From: Aliivibrio sp. S3MY1 | GTDB taxonomy: Bacteria; Pseudomonadota; Gammaproteobacteria; Enterobacterales; Vibrionaceae | Direction: 5' to 3' | Length of the DNA stretch: 64,000 nucleotides | Assembly (NCBI RefSeq): GCF_028765575.1 | Contig: NZ_JARACO010000003.1 | Coordinates: forward strand, 1 to 64,000 | Shown: positions 20,933-30,418 of the stretch, in pieces | How the letters are laid out: each line of letters starts with the position of its first letter | Numbering within the stretch: the first letter of the stretch is position 1 | Translations under genes and position numbers: made by a program | The notes under the pieces: model-generated | The model's input: the letters and a program-made list of their open reading frames with translations, nothing else | Told to the model about the DNA's origin: nothing | Databases searched by the model: none

Positions 20933-21040
20933 ATGTGGTATTTCGCATGGATCCTAGGCGTGCTGCTAGCATGTTCATTTGCAATCATTAATGCTCTTTG
21001 GTTAGAGCATTCAGAAATGATGGACAAAGACAGTGAGTAA
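20933..21040 (+). CDS. cydX: Cytochrome bd small subunit CydX
   Basis: CydX is a 35-residue single-helix protein needed for stability and activity of the bd oxidase. It begins MWYFAWILGVLLACSFAIIN, which matches E. coli CydX closely over the first 18 residues, and ends in an acidic tail LEHSEMMDKDSE. The ATG follows AAGGAG with good spacing, 12 bp after cydB. Its last 8 bases overlap the GTG start of ybgE. Confidence 0.95.
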   Translation: MWYFAWILGVLLACSFAIINALWLEHSEMMDKDSE

Positions 21041-21335
21041 TTTCACTGACAAAATAGATAATGTTCAACGCCCAATTAATCATATAATCGTACGATTATT
21101 ATTGGTAGGGGTGGCTATTTTTCACATGGCAATGCTGATGTGGGAGCCAACAGTATATTCGGAACAAATTGGTGGCTTTGGTGGGTTATTAGCACCTAGT
21201 TTGATTTATTCAGTATGTACGGCGTTCATTTTTGCGGTTGGCTTTATTCCGCAAAAATGGATTTGGAAATTGTTATTTAGTCCGTATTTTTCAATAACAA
21301 TCTTAAGCTACTTTAGTTATCTCTATTTTATATAG
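21033..21335 (+). CDS. ybgE: Cyd operon protein YbgE
   Basis: This is a 100-residue inner-membrane protein with about three helices. It is always found in cyd operons and its function is unknown. It begins at GTG 21033 inside the end of cydX (8-bp overlap), which suggests translational coupling. FHMAMLMWEP and the glycine-rich GGFGGLLAP loop are typical of the family. A terminator follows. Confidence 0.88.
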   Translation: MSNFTDKIDNVQRPINHIIVRLLLVGVAIFHMAMLMWEPTVYSEQIGGFGGLLAPSLIYSVCTAFIFAVGFIPQKWIWKLLFSPYFSITILSYFSYLYFI

Positions 21336-21378
21336 TGGATTATATGCGATAAGATTTGTACATTAGAACGCCATACTT

Positions 21379-21417
21379 AGCGGTTTGTTACTTTTCTAGT
21401 GATAAACCGCTTTTTTT
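21379..21417 (+). terminator. Terminator of the cyd operon
   Basis: AGCGGTTT..AAACCGCT encloses a loop and is followed by seven T. It separates cyd from the tol-pal cluster. Confidence 0.9.
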
Positions 21418-21514
21418 GGGCGATTTTTTCCACAAAAATAGATTTCATATGGTGACCGAATTCAATTTTAAGTTATAGTTAACGTCTGATTTTTCAATAA
21501 AAAGAGAAAACGTC

Positions 21515-21925
21515 ATGGATAAAAACGCATTTAAATGGCCTATTACCATTTATTATGAAGATACTGATGCAGGTGGCGTTGTTTATCATTCAAATTATCT
21601 GAAGTTTTTTGAACGTGCTCGAACAGAACTATTACGTCATCACGGTGTCTCTCAACACGTGCTGTTAGAAAAATCAGTTGGATTTGTCGTTAAAAACGTA
21701 AATATTGATTTTATGCAAGGTGCTCGTTTAGATGAGCAACTTATTGTAGAAACATTCATAACAGAAATCAAAAAGGTGTCATTAACCTTTTGTCAGTTAT
21801 TGGTTAATTCTGAAGGTAAGGTATTGTGCAAAGCTACAGTTAAGGTAGCCTGTATTGATAATGCTAAGATGAAGCCAACAGCGATACCACTATTTATATT
21901 ATCGGAGATATCTTGTGACAGGTGA
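21515..21925 (+). CDS. ybgC: Acyl-CoA thioesterase YbgC (Tol-Pal associated)
   Basis: YbgC is a 136-residue hotdog-fold thioesterase of the 4-hydroxybenzoyl-CoA thioesterase type. The catalytic Asp lies in [24 protein letters not shown] (about residues 12-35). It is cytoplasmic and acts on acyl-CoA or acyl-ACP, with links to phospholipid metabolism. It is the first gene of the tol-pal cluster. Its 3' end overlaps tolQ by 11 bp. Confidence 0.95.
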   Translation: MDKNAFKWPITIYYEDTDAGGVVYHSNYLKFFERARTELLRHHGVSQHVLLEKSVGFVVKNVNIDFMQGARLDEQLIVETFITEIKKVSLTFCQLLVNSEGKVLCKATVKVACIDNAKMKPTAIPLFILSEISCDR

Positions 21926-22598
21926 ACTATCAATTCTCGATCTATTTTTGCAAGCTAGTTTATTAGTTAAGGTCGTGATGCTTATCCTATTAAGCTTGTC
22001 TGTAATGTCATGGGCGATGATTTTTAAACGCTCAAAAGTCCTATCAGTAGCACGTACTGATTCTGAACGTTTTGAAAATAAATTTTGGTCAGGTATGGAT
22101 CTGTCTCAATTATTTAATGAAGTAAAGGTTCGTAAAGACAGAATTAGTGGCACAGAGAAGATCTTTTATTCTGGTTTTAATGAATTTGCACGTTTATCTC
22201 GAGTGAGTAACTCATCAGACGCCGTGATGGATGGTACATCTCGAGCGATGCGTGTAACCGTATCTCGCGAAGTTGATCACTTAGAAACGAATTTACCATT
22301 TCTAGCAACGGTTGGTTCAATCACCCCTTACATTGGTCTATTTGGTACGGTTTGGGGTATCATGCACTCATTTATTGCTTTAGGTTCAGTAAAGCAAGCG
22401 ACACTTTCGATGGTTGCTCCTGGTATTGCTGAAGCACTAGTTGCCACTGCAATGGGCTTATTTGCTGCAATCCCAGCGGTTATTGCTTATAACCGTCTTA
22501 GCGTGAAAGTGGGTAAGTTAGAGCATAACTACGCGGCATTTATGGATGAATTTTCGAGTATCTTACATCGTCAAGCAATGGCAAGTCAGGAGAAGTAA
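21915..22598 (+). CDS. tolQ: Tol-Pal inner-membrane motor protein TolQ
   Basis: TolQ is a MotA/ExbB-family proton-channel subunit that, with TolR, energises TolA and outer-membrane constriction at division. The 227 residues have a first helix at about 18-38, a long cytoplasmic loop, and two helices in [22 protein letters not shown] and [26 protein letters not shown], the conserved channel region. The start is GTG 21915, overlapping ybgC. The stop overlaps tolR by one base. Confidence 0.97.
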   Translation: MTGELSILDLFLQASLLVKVVMLILLSLSVMSWAMIFKRSKVLSVARTDSERFENKFWSGMDLSQLFNEVKVRKDRISGTEKIFYSGFNEFARLSRVSNSSDAVMDGTSRAMRVTVSREVDHLETNLPFLATVGSITPYIGLFGTVWGIMHSFIALGSVKQATLSMVAPGIAEALVATAMGLFAAIPAVIAYNRLSVKVGKLEHNYAAFMDEFSSILHRQAMASQEK

Positions 22599-23044
22599 TG
22601 TCTGGCTACCAACCTAAAAAAAGAAAATTAACCGCAGAGATCAACGTTGTTCCTTATATTGATGTGATGTTGGTGTTATTGATTATCTTCATGGTAACCG
22701 CTCCGTTTGTCACTCAAGGTGTTGATGTTGAATTGCCAGAAATGACAAATACCAAATCAGCACAAGCGATGGCAGGGGAAGATCCAAATGCAACATTTAT
22801 TATTGTTGAGATTGATAAAGACGGTAATTTGGGGCTAAGCGTTGATAATAAAGATGTTCGACGACCAATGTCGATGCAGGAAATGATCACTAACGTTAAA
22901 GCAGAATTAAGTATTAAACCGAACTCACCGGTTGCGGTTGGTGGTGATGCAAGCACGCCATATTCAGAGATAGTGCTTGTTCTTGACGAGCTAAGTCGAG
23001 CAGGGGTGAGTAAAGTTGGGTTACTTACTGATCTTAAGGAATAG
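22598..23044 (+). CDS. tolR: Tol-Pal inner-membrane protein TolR
   Basis: TolR is an ExbD-family partner of TolQ. The 148-residue protein has one N-terminal helix with the proton-carrying Asp in VVPYIDVMLVLLIIFMVTAP and a periplasmic domain ending GVSKVGLLTD. It starts in the last base of tolQ (ATG within TAATG), so the two are coupled. Confidence 0.97.
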   Translation: MSGYQPKKRKLTAEINVVPYIDVMLVLLIIFMVTAPFVTQGVDVELPEMTNTKSAQAMAGEDPNATFIIVEIDKDGNLGLSVDNKDVRRPMSMQEMITNVKAELSIKPNSPVAVGGDASTPYSEIVLVLDELSRAGVSKVGLLTDLKE

Positions 23045-23060
23045 AAGTGAATCATAGACG

Positions 23061-24110
23061 ATGAAGTCGGATAATAATTACACCTTTGCTATTGGTATTT
23101 CTGTTGGATTGCATCTACTGCTTGTTGTAGTGCTTATTTTCAGCAGCGGCTTCGCGATGGATGAAAAACCAAAAATTAATACAATTCAAGCGGTAGTGAT
23201 AGATCAAAACACCATTGCAAAGCAAGCGTCTCAAATTCGTCAAGATAGAGAAAGAGCAGAACGTGCTGAAAATGAGCGGTTAAAAAGATTGAAACAACAG
23301 GCTGCTCAATTAGAAAAAAATCGTAAAGCTGAAGAGGAGCGTATTCGTGACCTTAAAGCTCAGCAAGTTAAAGAGAAAAAAGCCGCTCGACAAGCTGAAG
23401 AAGAACGCAAAAAAGCGGTAGCAGAAGCGAAAAAGCAAAAAGAACGAGCTGTTGCTGCGGAAGCGGAACGAAAACGTAAAGCGGATGCCGCTGCAAAAGC
23501 GGAAGTTGCTAAGCAGGCTAAAATTAAAGCTGATAAAGAAAAAGCCACAAAAGAGGCGGCAAAGAAAGCGCAATTAGAAAAAGAACGGGCTGCGAAAGCT
23601 GAAGCAGATCGTAAGGCAAAAGAAAAAGCGGCAAAAGTTGAAGCCGAAAGAAAGGCCAAAGCTGAAGCTGATCGTGTGGCGAAAGCTAAAGTTGCCGCTG
23701 AAAAAGCACGCCAAGAAAAGGCTAGAGCAGCTAAAGCAGACGCTGAACGTAAGCAAAAAGAAGCCGCATTAAATGATATTTTTGCTGGTTTAGAAGATGA
23801 AACCGTTCAAAATAGCTCGGCAAAGCAGCAGCATATTGATGATGAACTTAATCGATATAGTGCTATTTATACTCAGATGATTCAACAGAACTTATTAACA
23901 GATGAGACTTATATTGGTAAAAGTTGTCGTGTGAAAATTAAATTAGCGTCATCAGGATTACTGCTTTCTGTAACAACATTGAGTGGTGATGCTCAAGTTT
24001 GTCGAGCAGCAAAAACCGCCGTAACAAAAGTAAATGTATTCCCAATGTCAAATGATGCTGATATTGCAGCTAAACTTACAAATATAAACCTTACCGTTCA
24101 ACCAGAATAA
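23061..24110 (+). CDS. tolA: Tol-Pal spanning protein TolA
   Basis: TolA bridges the inner membrane to TolB and Pal. The 349 residues comprise an N-terminal helix (about 10-30), a long Lys/Glu/Ala-rich helical domain (about 55-235) with many AEAERKAK-type repeats, and a C-terminal globular domain (about 250-349) with two Cys. The repetitive region yields long open frames on the other strand that are compositional artefacts. Confidence 0.95.
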   Translation: MKSDNNYTFAIGISVGLHLLLVVVLIFSSGFAMDEKPKINTIQAVVIDQNTIAKQASQIRQDRERAERAENERLKRLKQQAAQLEKNRKAEEERIRDLKAQQVKEKKAARQAEEERKKAVAEAKKQKERAVAAEAERKRKADAAAKAEVAKQAKIKADKEKATKEAAKKAQLEKERAAKAEADRKAKEKAAKVEAERKAKAEADRVAKAKVAAEKARQEKARAAKADAERKQKEAALNDIFAGLEDETVQNSSAKQQHIDDELNRYSAIYTQMIQQNLLTDETYIGKSCRVKIKLASSGLLLSVTTLSGDAQVCRAAKTAVTKVNVFPMSNDADIAAKLTNINLTVQPE

Positions 24111-24120
24111 GGAAGAGCAA

Positions 24121-25473
24121 GTGCTTAAACGATGGATGTTAACTCTTTTTATCGCCTGTTTAGGGTTTACTCAGGTAGCAAGAGCAGAATTAGAACTTGT
24201 CATTACTGAAGGTGTTGATTCAGCAAGACCAATAGGCATTGTGCCTTTCAAATGGCATGGTGAAGGCAAGTTACCACAAGATATTTCAGCCATCATTTCG
24301 TCTGATTTACAGCGCAGTGGTAAATTTAATCCTTTAGCCACCAATAAGATGCCTCAAACACCCTATAAAGATTCGGATATTAATTACGAAGCTTGGACTA
24401 AAATGGGTGTAGATGCGATTGTTACTGGTGAAATAAAGCTAAATGCTGAAGGTAAGTATGAAGTAACTTATAAGTTAATTGATGTTGTTCGAGGTCAATT
24501 AACCAAAGGAAATTCTAAAGCGTTAAATAGCGAAGGTAAGTTGGTATCAACTCAAGATCATGTTTTAGTAAACAAAGTTGCTACTTTATCTAAAAAACAA
24601 TTACGTAAGTATGCACACCGTATTTCAGATGTTGTTTATGAAAAACTGACGGGCGAAAGAGGCGCTTTTTTAACTCGTATCGCTTATGTTGTCGTGAACG
24701 ATAAAGTACAGTATCCATATCAGTTGCGAATTGCCGATTATGATGGTTATAACGAGCGTTTGGTATTGAAATCAAAACAGCCAATTATGTCACCTGCATG
24801 GTCTCCTGATGGTAAAAAATTAGCTTATGTGAGTTTTGAAAATAGAAAATCACAAATTTTTATTATGAATATCTATACGGGTAAGAGAGAATTAATTGCT
24901 TCATACCCTCGTCATAATGGAGCTCCTCGTTTTTCACATGATGGTAAAGAACTAGCAATAGTCTTATCCAAAGCAGGTAGTTTGAATGTTTACATCATCA
25001 ATTTACAGACGAAGAAAATGCGTCAAATTACTCGCGGAAGATCGAATAATACGGAACCTTTTTGGTCTCCTGATGATAAGTCTTTAATATTTACTTCAGA
25101 TCGGGGTGGTAAACCTCAGATTTATAGAGTAAATTTAGAAGATGGTTCAACAAAACGTTTAACCTGGCAAGGCAGTCAAAATCTTGGTGGGCAGATTACT
25201 CCAGACGGTAAATTTATCGTTATGGTTAATCGCTCAGAGACTGGATTTAATCTAGCAAAACAAGATTTAGAAACTGGTGCCGTCCAGGTCTTAACCAAGA
25301 CACTACTGGATGAGTCACCTAGTATTGCGCCAAATGGCGGCATGGTGATTTACAGTTCCATTTATAGAAAACAGAATGTACTTTCAATGGTTTCTATAGA
25401 TGGCCGTTTTAAAGCTCGCTTACCAGCGACAAACGGACGTGTAAGGGCACCAGCGTGGTCGCCATTTTTATAG
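24121..25473 (+). CDS. tolB: Tol-Pal periplasmic beta-propeller protein TolB
   Basis: TolB is a periplasmic protein that binds Pal and TolA. The 450-residue precursor starts at GTG 24121. It has a signal peptide ([22 protein letters not shown]), an N-terminal alpha/beta domain, and a six-bladed propeller made of repeats with [28 protein letters not shown] and [19 protein letters not shown]. Confidence 0.97.
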   Translation: MLKRWMLTLFIACLGFTQVARAELELVITEGVDSARPIGIVPFKWHGEGKLPQDISAIISSDLQRSGKFNPLATNKMPQTPYKDSDINYEAWTKMGVDAIVTGEIKLNAEGKYEVTYKLIDVVRGQLTKGNSKALNSEGKLVSTQDHVLVNKVATLSKKQLRKYAHRISDVVYEKLTGERGAFLTRIAYVVVNDKVQYPYQLRIADYDGYNERLVLKSKQPIMSPAWSPDGKKLAYVSFENRKSQIFIMNIYTGKRELIASYPRHNGAPRFSHDGKELAIVLSKAGSLNVYIINLQTKKMRQITRGRSNNTEPFWSPDDKSLIFTSDRGGKPQIYRVNLEDGSTKRLTWQGSQNLGGQITPDGKFIVMVNRSETGFNLAKQDLETGAVQVLTKTLLDESPSIAPNGGMVIYSSIYRKQNVLSMVSIDGRFKARLPATNGRVRAPAWSPFL

Positions 25474-25505
25474 CTACTAAATATTTAGGAAATAAGGAAA
25501 ATATA

Positions 25506-26069
25506 ATGCAACTAAATAAACTTCTTAAGAGTCTTTTAATCGCACTTCCAGTGGTTGCTCTTTCTGCTTGTAGTTCTAGCGACAGCGCAACTGACAGTAC
25601 TGCTGGCCAAGAATCAACAAACGGCGTAGAAACTCAAGCAACGGGTGCTGAAGGTCAAATTGATACTGCTGTTGTGACTTCTATTGAAGTTGATGAAGTA
25701 ATGAATGAAGCTAAAGTTCGCGCTCAAGCTGAGCAAGAGCTTCGTAAAGTTCAAACAGTTTACTTCGCATTTGATAACTCAACTATCTCTTCTGAGTACC
25801 AAGATTTGCTTGCTGCACACGCTGCTTTCTTAAGCGTAGATCCTGCAATCAAAGTAACAGTTGAAGGTCATGCGGATGAGCGTGGTACTCCTGAGTACAA
25901 CATCGCACTGGGCGAGCGTCGTGCTAAAGCAGTTTCTAAATACCTACAAGCTCTAGGTGTTTCTGCTGACCAAATCTCTATCGTAAGCTACGGTGAAGAG
26001 AAGCCACTAGTACTAGGTCAAACTGCTGAAGATTATGCTAAAAACCGTCGCGCTGTATTAGTATACTAA
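25506..26069 (+). CDS. pal: Peptidoglycan-associated lipoprotein Pal
   Basis: Pal is an outer-membrane lipoprotein that holds peptidoglycan through its OmpA domain and cycles with TolB. It has 187 residues, a lipobox LSAC (Cys22), a low-complexity Ser/Thr linker, and the OmpA-like motif [25 protein letters not shown] 25506 is chosen over an in-frame upstream start at 25455, because only it yields the signal peptide and follows AAGGAAAAT. Confidence 0.97.
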   Translation: MQLNKLLKSLLIALPVVALSACSSSDSATDSTAGQESTNGVETQATGAEGQIDTAVVTSIEVDEVMNEAKVRAQAEQELRKVQTVYFAFDNSTISSEYQDLLAAHAAFLSVDPAIKVTVEGHADERGTPEYNIALGERRAKAVSKYLQALGVSADQISIVSYGEEKPLVLGQTAEDYAKNRRAVLVY

Positions 26070-26094
26070 TCGACAGTTTATAAGGCAGACTTAT

Positions 26095-26865
26095 ATGAAA
26101 TACAGTAACCTTAAGCGAATTATTCCGCTTACGTTGCTGGCGAGTGCGGCGACCCTTGTGGTCGCCGCTCCTGCTCCAGTCACCGATTTAAATGCAACAG
26201 CTACCTCTTCTGCTCCAGCATCTTCTACAAGCATTGAGCGTCTAGAACGCTTAATTAAAAGCCGCAATCAAATTCAACTGCAGTTACAACAACAACTTGA
26301 TGGCTTATCAGAAGAATTGTCGGAAATGCGCGGTATGGTTGAACGTAATAGCTACGAGCTTGATCAAATGCTAGAGCGTCAGCGCCAGCTATACATTGAA
26401 ATCGACACACTGAGAACAGCAAAGCCAGTTCCAGACGCGACACCAACAGAAGGCTCGGGTGATACTGGTGCTTCAGGTTCTTATGCGGCTGATACGAATG
26501 AAAATGAAGCTTACCAAAATGCGGTAGATCTTATTTTAAAGAAAAAAGACTACGCAGGAGCAACAAAAGCATTCCAAGAGTTTGTCGTTGCTTATCCTGA
26601 TTCGGTATATAACTCAAATGCTCATTACTGGTTAGGCCAACTTTACTTTGCACAAAAGAATGACATCGAAGCGGCAAAAAGTTTTGCTAAAGTCGTTAGT
26701 TATTCTGATTCAAATAAACGTGCAGATGCATTATTAAAGTTAGGCGAGCTTGCTAAACGAAATAACAATAAAGCTGCTGCTCAAAAATATTATCAAAAAG
26801 TGATTTCTGAATATCCAGATAGCACCACGGCGAAAACAGCTGATAATCAGTTAAAATCGTTATAA
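26095..26865 (+). CDS. cpoB: Cell division coordinator CpoB (YbgF)
   Basis: CpoB is a periplasmic protein that links Tol-driven constriction to PBP1B peptidoglycan synthesis. The 256 residues include a signal peptide ending VVAAPAP, a trimerising coiled coil (about 40-105, with RLERLIKSRNQIQLQLQQQL), a Thr/Ser/Gly linker, and C-terminal TPR repeats (from YQNAVDLILKKKDYAGA). It is the last gene of the tol-pal cluster. Confidence 0.95.
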   Translation: MKYSNLKRIIPLTLLASAATLVVAAPAPVTDLNATATSSAPASSTSIERLERLIKSRNQIQLQLQQQLDGLSEELSEMRGMVERNSYELDQMLERQRQLYIEIDTLRTAKPVPDATPTEGSGDTGASGSYAADTNENEAYQNAVDLILKKKDYAGATKAFQEFVVAYPDSVYNSNAHYWLGQLYFAQKNDIEAAKSFAKVVSYSDSNKRADALLKLGELAKRNNNKAAAQKYYQKVISEYPDSTTAKTADNQLKSL

Positions 26866-26874
26866 ATAGAAACT

Positions 26875-26904
26875 AAAAAGGGGCCGAAACGCTCCTTTTT
26901 TATT
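26875..26904 (+). terminator. Terminator after cpoB
   Basis: AAAAAGGGGC-cgaaac-GCTCCTTTTT forms a stem with one G-T wobble and a T run. Confidence 0.8.
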
Positions 26905-26913
26905 ACCTCTAAC

Positions 26914-26941
26914 TTGCTGCTTATAGCATAAGGCGTATAAT
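26914..26941 (+). promoter_or_regulatory. Probable sigma-70 promoter of nadA
   Basis: TTGCTG and TATAAT are separated by 16 bases and lie 36 bp before the nadA ATG, directly after the tol-pal terminator. Confidence 0.6.
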
Positions 26942-26976
26942 ATCTAGATTATTTTAAGATATTAATGAGCTGAGCA

Positions 26977-28026
26977 ATGGGCCACATTTTAGACCACGTC
27001 GATACGGTATATCCTTTTCCTCCAAAACCTATCAAATTAAGCGCTGATGAGAAAATGCAGTACATCGCGAAAATTAAGCAGCTGCTTAGCGATAAAAATG
27101 CGGTATTAATTGCTCATTATTATACTGATCCTGAGATCCAAGCGTTAGCTGAAGAGACGGGTGGCTTTGTAGGTGATTCACTTGAAATGGCCAAATTTGG
27201 TAATCGCCATGACGCGAAGACACTGGTTATTGCTGGTGTTCGTTTTATGGGTGAATCTGCAAAGATTTTAACGCCTGAAAAAACCATCTTAATGCCAACA
27301 CTAGAAGCCGAATGCTCGCTTGATCTAGGCTGTCCTGCTGATAAATTTACAGAGTTCTGTGATGCTCATCCTGAACACACTGTTGTTGTTTATGCCAATA
27401 CCTCAGCAGCAGTAAAAGCTCGTGCTGATTGGGTCGTAACGTCAAGTATCGCTCTCGAAATTGTTGAACACCTTGATGATGAAGATAAGAAAATCATCTG
27501 GGGACCAGATCGTCATTTAGGTTCATACATTGCGAACAAAACTGGCGCAGATATGCTGTTATGGCAAGGCGAATGCATTGTTCATGATGAGTTTTCGGCA
27601 AAAGCACTAAAAGATGCGAAAGCACTTCACCCAGATGCCGCAGTTTTAGTTCACCCAGAGTCGCCAGCAAGTGTGGTTGAATTGGCTGATGCGGTAGGGT
27701 CTACAAGCCAGTTAATTAAAGCTGCCAAAGAGTTACCACAACAGAAAATGATCGTAGCAACCGATAAAGGCATCTTCTTTAAAATGCAGCAAATGGTGCC
27801 AGAAAAAGAACTGTTAGAGGCTCCAACTGCCGGTGCTGGTGCAACGTGCCGTAGCTGTGCTCATTGTCCGTGGATGGCGATGAATGGCCTTGTAGCGATT
27901 GAGAAGGCGCTTAATGAAGGTGGTGCAGAGCATGAAATCTTTGTTGATGAAGAAACACGTCTAAAATCACTTATTCCATTAAATCGCATGCTAGATTTTG
28001 CAGAGCAACTAAACGCGAATAAGTAA
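26977..28026 (+). CDS. nadA: Quinolinate synthase NadA
   Basis: NadA is a [4Fe-4S] enzyme that condenses iminoaspartate with dihydroxyacetone phosphate to quinolinate in NAD synthesis. The 349 residues (347 in E. coli) contain the cluster cysteines in [19 protein letters not shown] and [14 protein letters not shown], plus [12 protein letters not shown] and HPESP motifs. It has its own promoter. Its place after the tol-pal cluster is the same as in E. coli, but the tRNA genes found between them there are absent. Confidence 0.97.
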   Translation: MGHILDHVDTVYPFPPKPIKLSADEKMQYIAKIKQLLSDKNAVLIAHYYTDPEIQALAEETGGFVGDSLEMAKFGNRHDAKTLVIAGVRFMGESAKILTPEKTILMPTLEAECSLDLGCPADKFTEFCDAHPEHTVVVYANTSAAVKARADWVVTSSIALEIVEHLDDEDKKIIWGPDRHLGSYIANKTGADMLLWQGECIVHDEFSAKALKDAKALHPDAAVLVHPESPASVVELADAVGSTSQLIKAAKELPQQKMIVATDKGIFFKMQQMVPEKELLEAPTAGAGATCRSCAHCPWMAMNGLVAIEKALNEGGAEHEIFVDEETRLKSLIPLNRMLDFAEQLNANK

Positions 28027-28049
28027 TGCTTTATATCGTTAAATAAGAA

Positions 28050-28075
28050 TGGCGACCAACGTGGTCGCCATTTTT
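28050..28075. terminator. Terminator between nadA and the UPF0149 gene
   Basis: TGGCGACCA-acg-TGGTCGCCA is a perfect 9-bp stem followed by TTTTT. It serves nadA. Confidence 0.92.
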
Positions 28076-28091
28076 GTTATTGGGTTTTCCT

Positions 28092-28682
28092 TTATTCGTC
28101 GCGACTTGCTTCCGCTTCTGCAAGTTCAAAACCACGCATGGTTAAGCCTGATAACATCATAGGAACCGCTTTGTAAATTTCCACAAATTCATCTAAACCC
28201 TCAATGCCTTGCTCTTTAAGCGTAGATAGAGCGGTTTCAGGATCAAAAAGCATGCTGATAGAAAGTAATACGCCGCCTAATAGAGCATTGTTTTCACTCT
28301 CTTCTGGCATTAGCGTTTCCCAATCGTCACGAGTTAATTGCCAGCCTTGCAATAAACCCTCAGAGAACTGACGAGTTTGTGCAGTTACAATCTCTTCATC
28401 ATCAAGTTGACATGCTTCAGGCCATTGCCACTGGCCAGATAAAAAGGCTTCGCGATACTCATTCCATAGGTTAACTACAGTATTAGCATACGTTTCTAAA
28501 TCTTCTGCTGTGGTAAAAGGAGACACCTCTTCGCCACCCCACAAAAACGCTAGCCATTCATTAGGGTTAATAAGATTTGGAGCCGCAGCCATAGCAGCAA
28601 TAAAACCTTGTGTTTGTGCCTCTGTAAGCAGTTTATTTTCTAATTCAGGGTTTGAAAGAATTGCCGTAAGTGATAAAGACAT
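28092..28682 (-). CDS. UPF0149 (YecA/YgfB) family protein
   Basis: This 196-residue, acidic, helical protein carries the UPF0149 patterns: TQGFIAAMAAAP near the N-terminus, LAFLWGG, and a central W/E-rich helix bundle (QWPEACQLDDEEI). YgfB homologues are small regulators in some species, and the function here is unknown. It lacks the C-terminal SEC metal-binding motif seen in YecA. The gene stands alone, converging on nadA. Confidence 0.75.
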   Translation of the reverse strand: MSLSLTAILSNPELENKLLTEAQTQGFIAAMAAAPNLINPNEWLAFLWGGEEVSPFTTAEDLETYANTVVNLWNEYREAFLSGQWQWPEACQLDDEEIVTAQTRQFSEGLLQGWQLTRDDWETLMPEESENNALLGGVLLSISMLFDPETALSTLKEQGIEGLDEFVEIYKAVPMMLSGLTMRGFELAEAEASRDE

Positions 28683-29013
28683 AATGTTCTCATTCCATTC
28701 AAGTTTTCATTATTGTATCAAGAACTTTCAATATTGTCTGAATAGAAATTTATGCTTAGTTTCTTGTCTTAATACGCTGTCTCTTTGTGAAGCTAACTCA
28801 TAAAATGTAACAAATAGCAAATTAAGCTGATTTCAGGTTAAAAAGTAGTTGTAAATTTACTACACTGGCTCAACTTCGAGATCTAATTCTAATAACATTG
28901 TGATTAAATGGCGATAATTACTAGCTAGATCTATTCAGCTAGTTCTATCGACTGCTATCACACTAGTCGGCAGTTTATTAACCTGGTTTATTATAGTTGG
29001 AGTGAGAAAGTTA
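28683..29013. other. Intergenic region upstream of alaE with nested inverted repeats
   Basis: This 331-bp gap carries no open frame that I trust. At 28920-28943 there is ACTAGCT-N10-AGCTAGT. It is followed by CGACT-N11-AGTCG (28949-28969), overlapping ACTGC..GCAGT. A GTAAATTTAC palindrome occurs near 28851. These could be operators or leader hairpins of alaE. Confidence 0.4.
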
Positions 29014-29466
29014 ATGTCTAAGAAAGGACCATTTTGTATCCGAAATGCAGCGGCGGATACATTTGCAATGGTGGTTTTTTGTTTTATTACGGGCATGTTT
29101 ATTGAAATTTTAGTTTCAGGGATGACATTTGAGCAGTCACTAGCATCAAGGACTCTCTCAATACCAGTTAACATAGCAATTGCTTGGCCTTACGGGGTAT
29201 TTCGTGACTTTATGTTGCGTCAAGGTGCTCGTATATCGCCGAGAAAATTGATGAAAAATATTGCAGATTTAGTGGCGTATGTGACATTTCAATCACCAGC
29301 TTATGCAATGATTTTATTGGTTGTGGGTGCAACACCAGAACAAATCATTACAGCGGTTTCAAGTAATGTTGTTGTTTCATGTGTTATGGGCGTGTTTTAC
29401 GGCTACTTCTTGGATGCATGTCGTAAAGCATTTAAAGTTCCTGGTTACTACACATCACAAACGTAA
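29014..29466 (+). CDS. alaE: L-alanine exporter AlaE
   Basis: AlaE exports L-alanine across the inner membrane. The 150-residue protein (149 in E. coli) has four helices and the family segments [45 protein letters not shown] and [15 protein letters not shown] 29014 is preferred to GTG 29002, since it matches the family N-terminus. The 331-bp upstream gap holds several inverted repeats that may control it. Confidence 0.9.
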   Translation: MSKKGPFCIRNAAADTFAMVVFCFITGMFIEILVSGMTFEQSLASRTLSIPVNIAIAWPYGVFRDFMLRQGARISPRKLMKNIADLVAYVTFQSPAYAMILLVVGATPEQIITAVSSNVVVSCVMGVFYGYFLDACRKAFKVPGYYTSQT

Positions 29467-29491
29467 GTATAAACTTTTATGTTATAGATAG

Positions 29492-29520
29492 AGCCAGCAT
29501 ATAATTATGTTGGCTTTTTT
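29492..29520 (+). terminator. Terminator after alaE
   Basis: AGCCAGCATA-taat-TATGTTGGCT (one wobble pair) is followed by TTTTTT. Confidence 0.9.
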
Positions 29521-29583
29521 GTTTATAACACGAGCAAGGCGCGTAAAAATAAAGCAAACAATTGAGATAATGCAAGAAACTCC

Positions 29584-29612
29584 TTGACCATGTCGGCTTA
29601 AATCATTAAATT
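29584..29612 (+). promoter_or_regulatory. Promoter of tRNA-Ser
   Basis: TTGACC, 17 bases, TAAATT, then a GC-rich discriminator GCGCTCG typical of stringently controlled stable-RNA promoters. It lies about 32 bp before the mature tRNA. Confidence 0.75.
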
Positions 29613-29643
29613 AGCGCTCGTTGTCTCGAAAGAGCAATGATTC

Positions 29644-29731
29644 GGTGAGTTGTCCGAGTGGCTGAAGGAGCACGCCTGGAAAGTGTGTGTACGGCAACGT
29701 ACCGAGAGTTCGAATCTCTCACTCACCGCCA
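29644..29731 (+). tRNA. tRNA-Ser (anticodon GGA)
   Basis: This 88-nt class II tRNA has acceptor arms GGTGAGT/ACTCACC, an anticodon loop CTGGAAA, a long variable arm (TGTACGGCAACGTACC region), T loop GTTCGAATC, discriminator G and encoded CCA. It reads UCC and UCU serine codons. It is a single gene with its own promoter and terminator. Confidence 0.96.
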
Positions 29732-29737
29732 CATTCT

Positions 29738-29766
29738 AAGCCCTAGCAGAAATGCTGGGGCTTTTT
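29738..29766 (+). terminator. Terminator of tRNA-Ser
   Basis: AAGCCCTAGC-agaaat-GCTGGGGCTT, with one wobble pair, is followed by a T run. Confidence 0.85.
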
Positions 29767-29890
29767 CGTATCTGTAGCTTACACTTTATTCTAATTCATT
29801 TTTTCTGCACAATTATCTGTAAATTCCTTTCTTGATCTAAAAAGTCATTTCTAACGTATTCCTTATGTAAATCCAAAATTAGAGGTTCAT

Positions 29891-30277
29891 ATGTATCAGT
29901 TGACCATTTTTTATGATGGAACTTGTCCATTGTGTGCAAAAGAGATGAATGCGCTTAAGCAACAAGACAAAAACAATGCGATAAAAACCATTGATATTTA
30001 TAGTGAAGACTTTTCTGAATATCCTAATATTGACCCAAAGGCTGCAAATACGATTTTACATGCATTAAACCAACACGGTGAGCTGATCCTCGGGTTAGAT
30101 GTCACGTACTTTGCATGGAAACTCGTGGGTAAAGGTTGGCTTTATGCTCCGCTTCGGTGGCCGGGAATTAAAGTACTTGCCGATTGGTGCTATTTACATT
30201 TTGCTAAAAATCGCTATCGAGTGTCCTATTGGCTAACGGGGTCTTCTCGTTGCACTAAAACCAGTTGCTCAAAATAG
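29891..30277 (+). CDS. DCC-family (DUF393) thiol-disulfide protein
   Basis: This 128-residue protein opens with the family motif YDGTCPLC (Cys12 and Cys15), a thioredoxin-like CxxC arrangement. FAWKLVGKGWLYAPLRWPG lies in the middle. It has no signal peptide. The family is annotated as thiol-disulfide oxidoreductase on sequence grounds only, and substrates are unknown. Three further cysteines lie at the C-terminus (SSRCTKTSCSK and one in DWCYL). It stands alone between the tRNA-Ser terminator and hflX. Confidence 0.78.
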   Translation: MYQLTIFYDGTCPLCAKEMNALKQQDKNNAIKTIDIYSEDFSEYPNIDPKAANTILHALNQHGELILGLDVTYFAWKLVGKGWLYAPLRWPGIKVLADWCYLHFAKNRYRVSYWLTGSSRCTKTSCSK

Positions 30278-30392
30278 TTTGTGAAGTGCTCTTTCACTAA
30301 CCAAAAAATTATTGTTTATTTAATTTCTATTTACCTACCAAGCTTCTTCATAACAGCGTAGGATTAGACTAACTTTAGCTAAAATCAGGCTT

Positions 30393-30404
30393 GCACCTAG
30401 GTGC
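30393..30404. promoter_or_regulatory. 12-bp palindrome before the HflX-type gene
   Basis: GCACCTAGGTGC is perfectly symmetrical and lies 15-26 bp before the ATG at 30419. It would cover the ribosome-binding region or form an operator near the start. No known regulator is recognised. Confidence 0.35.
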
Positions 30405-30418
30405 TCTAAGATAAAATC

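Noticed and set aside
23310-23756. Long minus-strand frames inside tolA
   Set aside because: Their Phe/Ser/Ala runs mirror the Lys/Glu/Ala repeats of TolA on the other strand; no ribosome sites.
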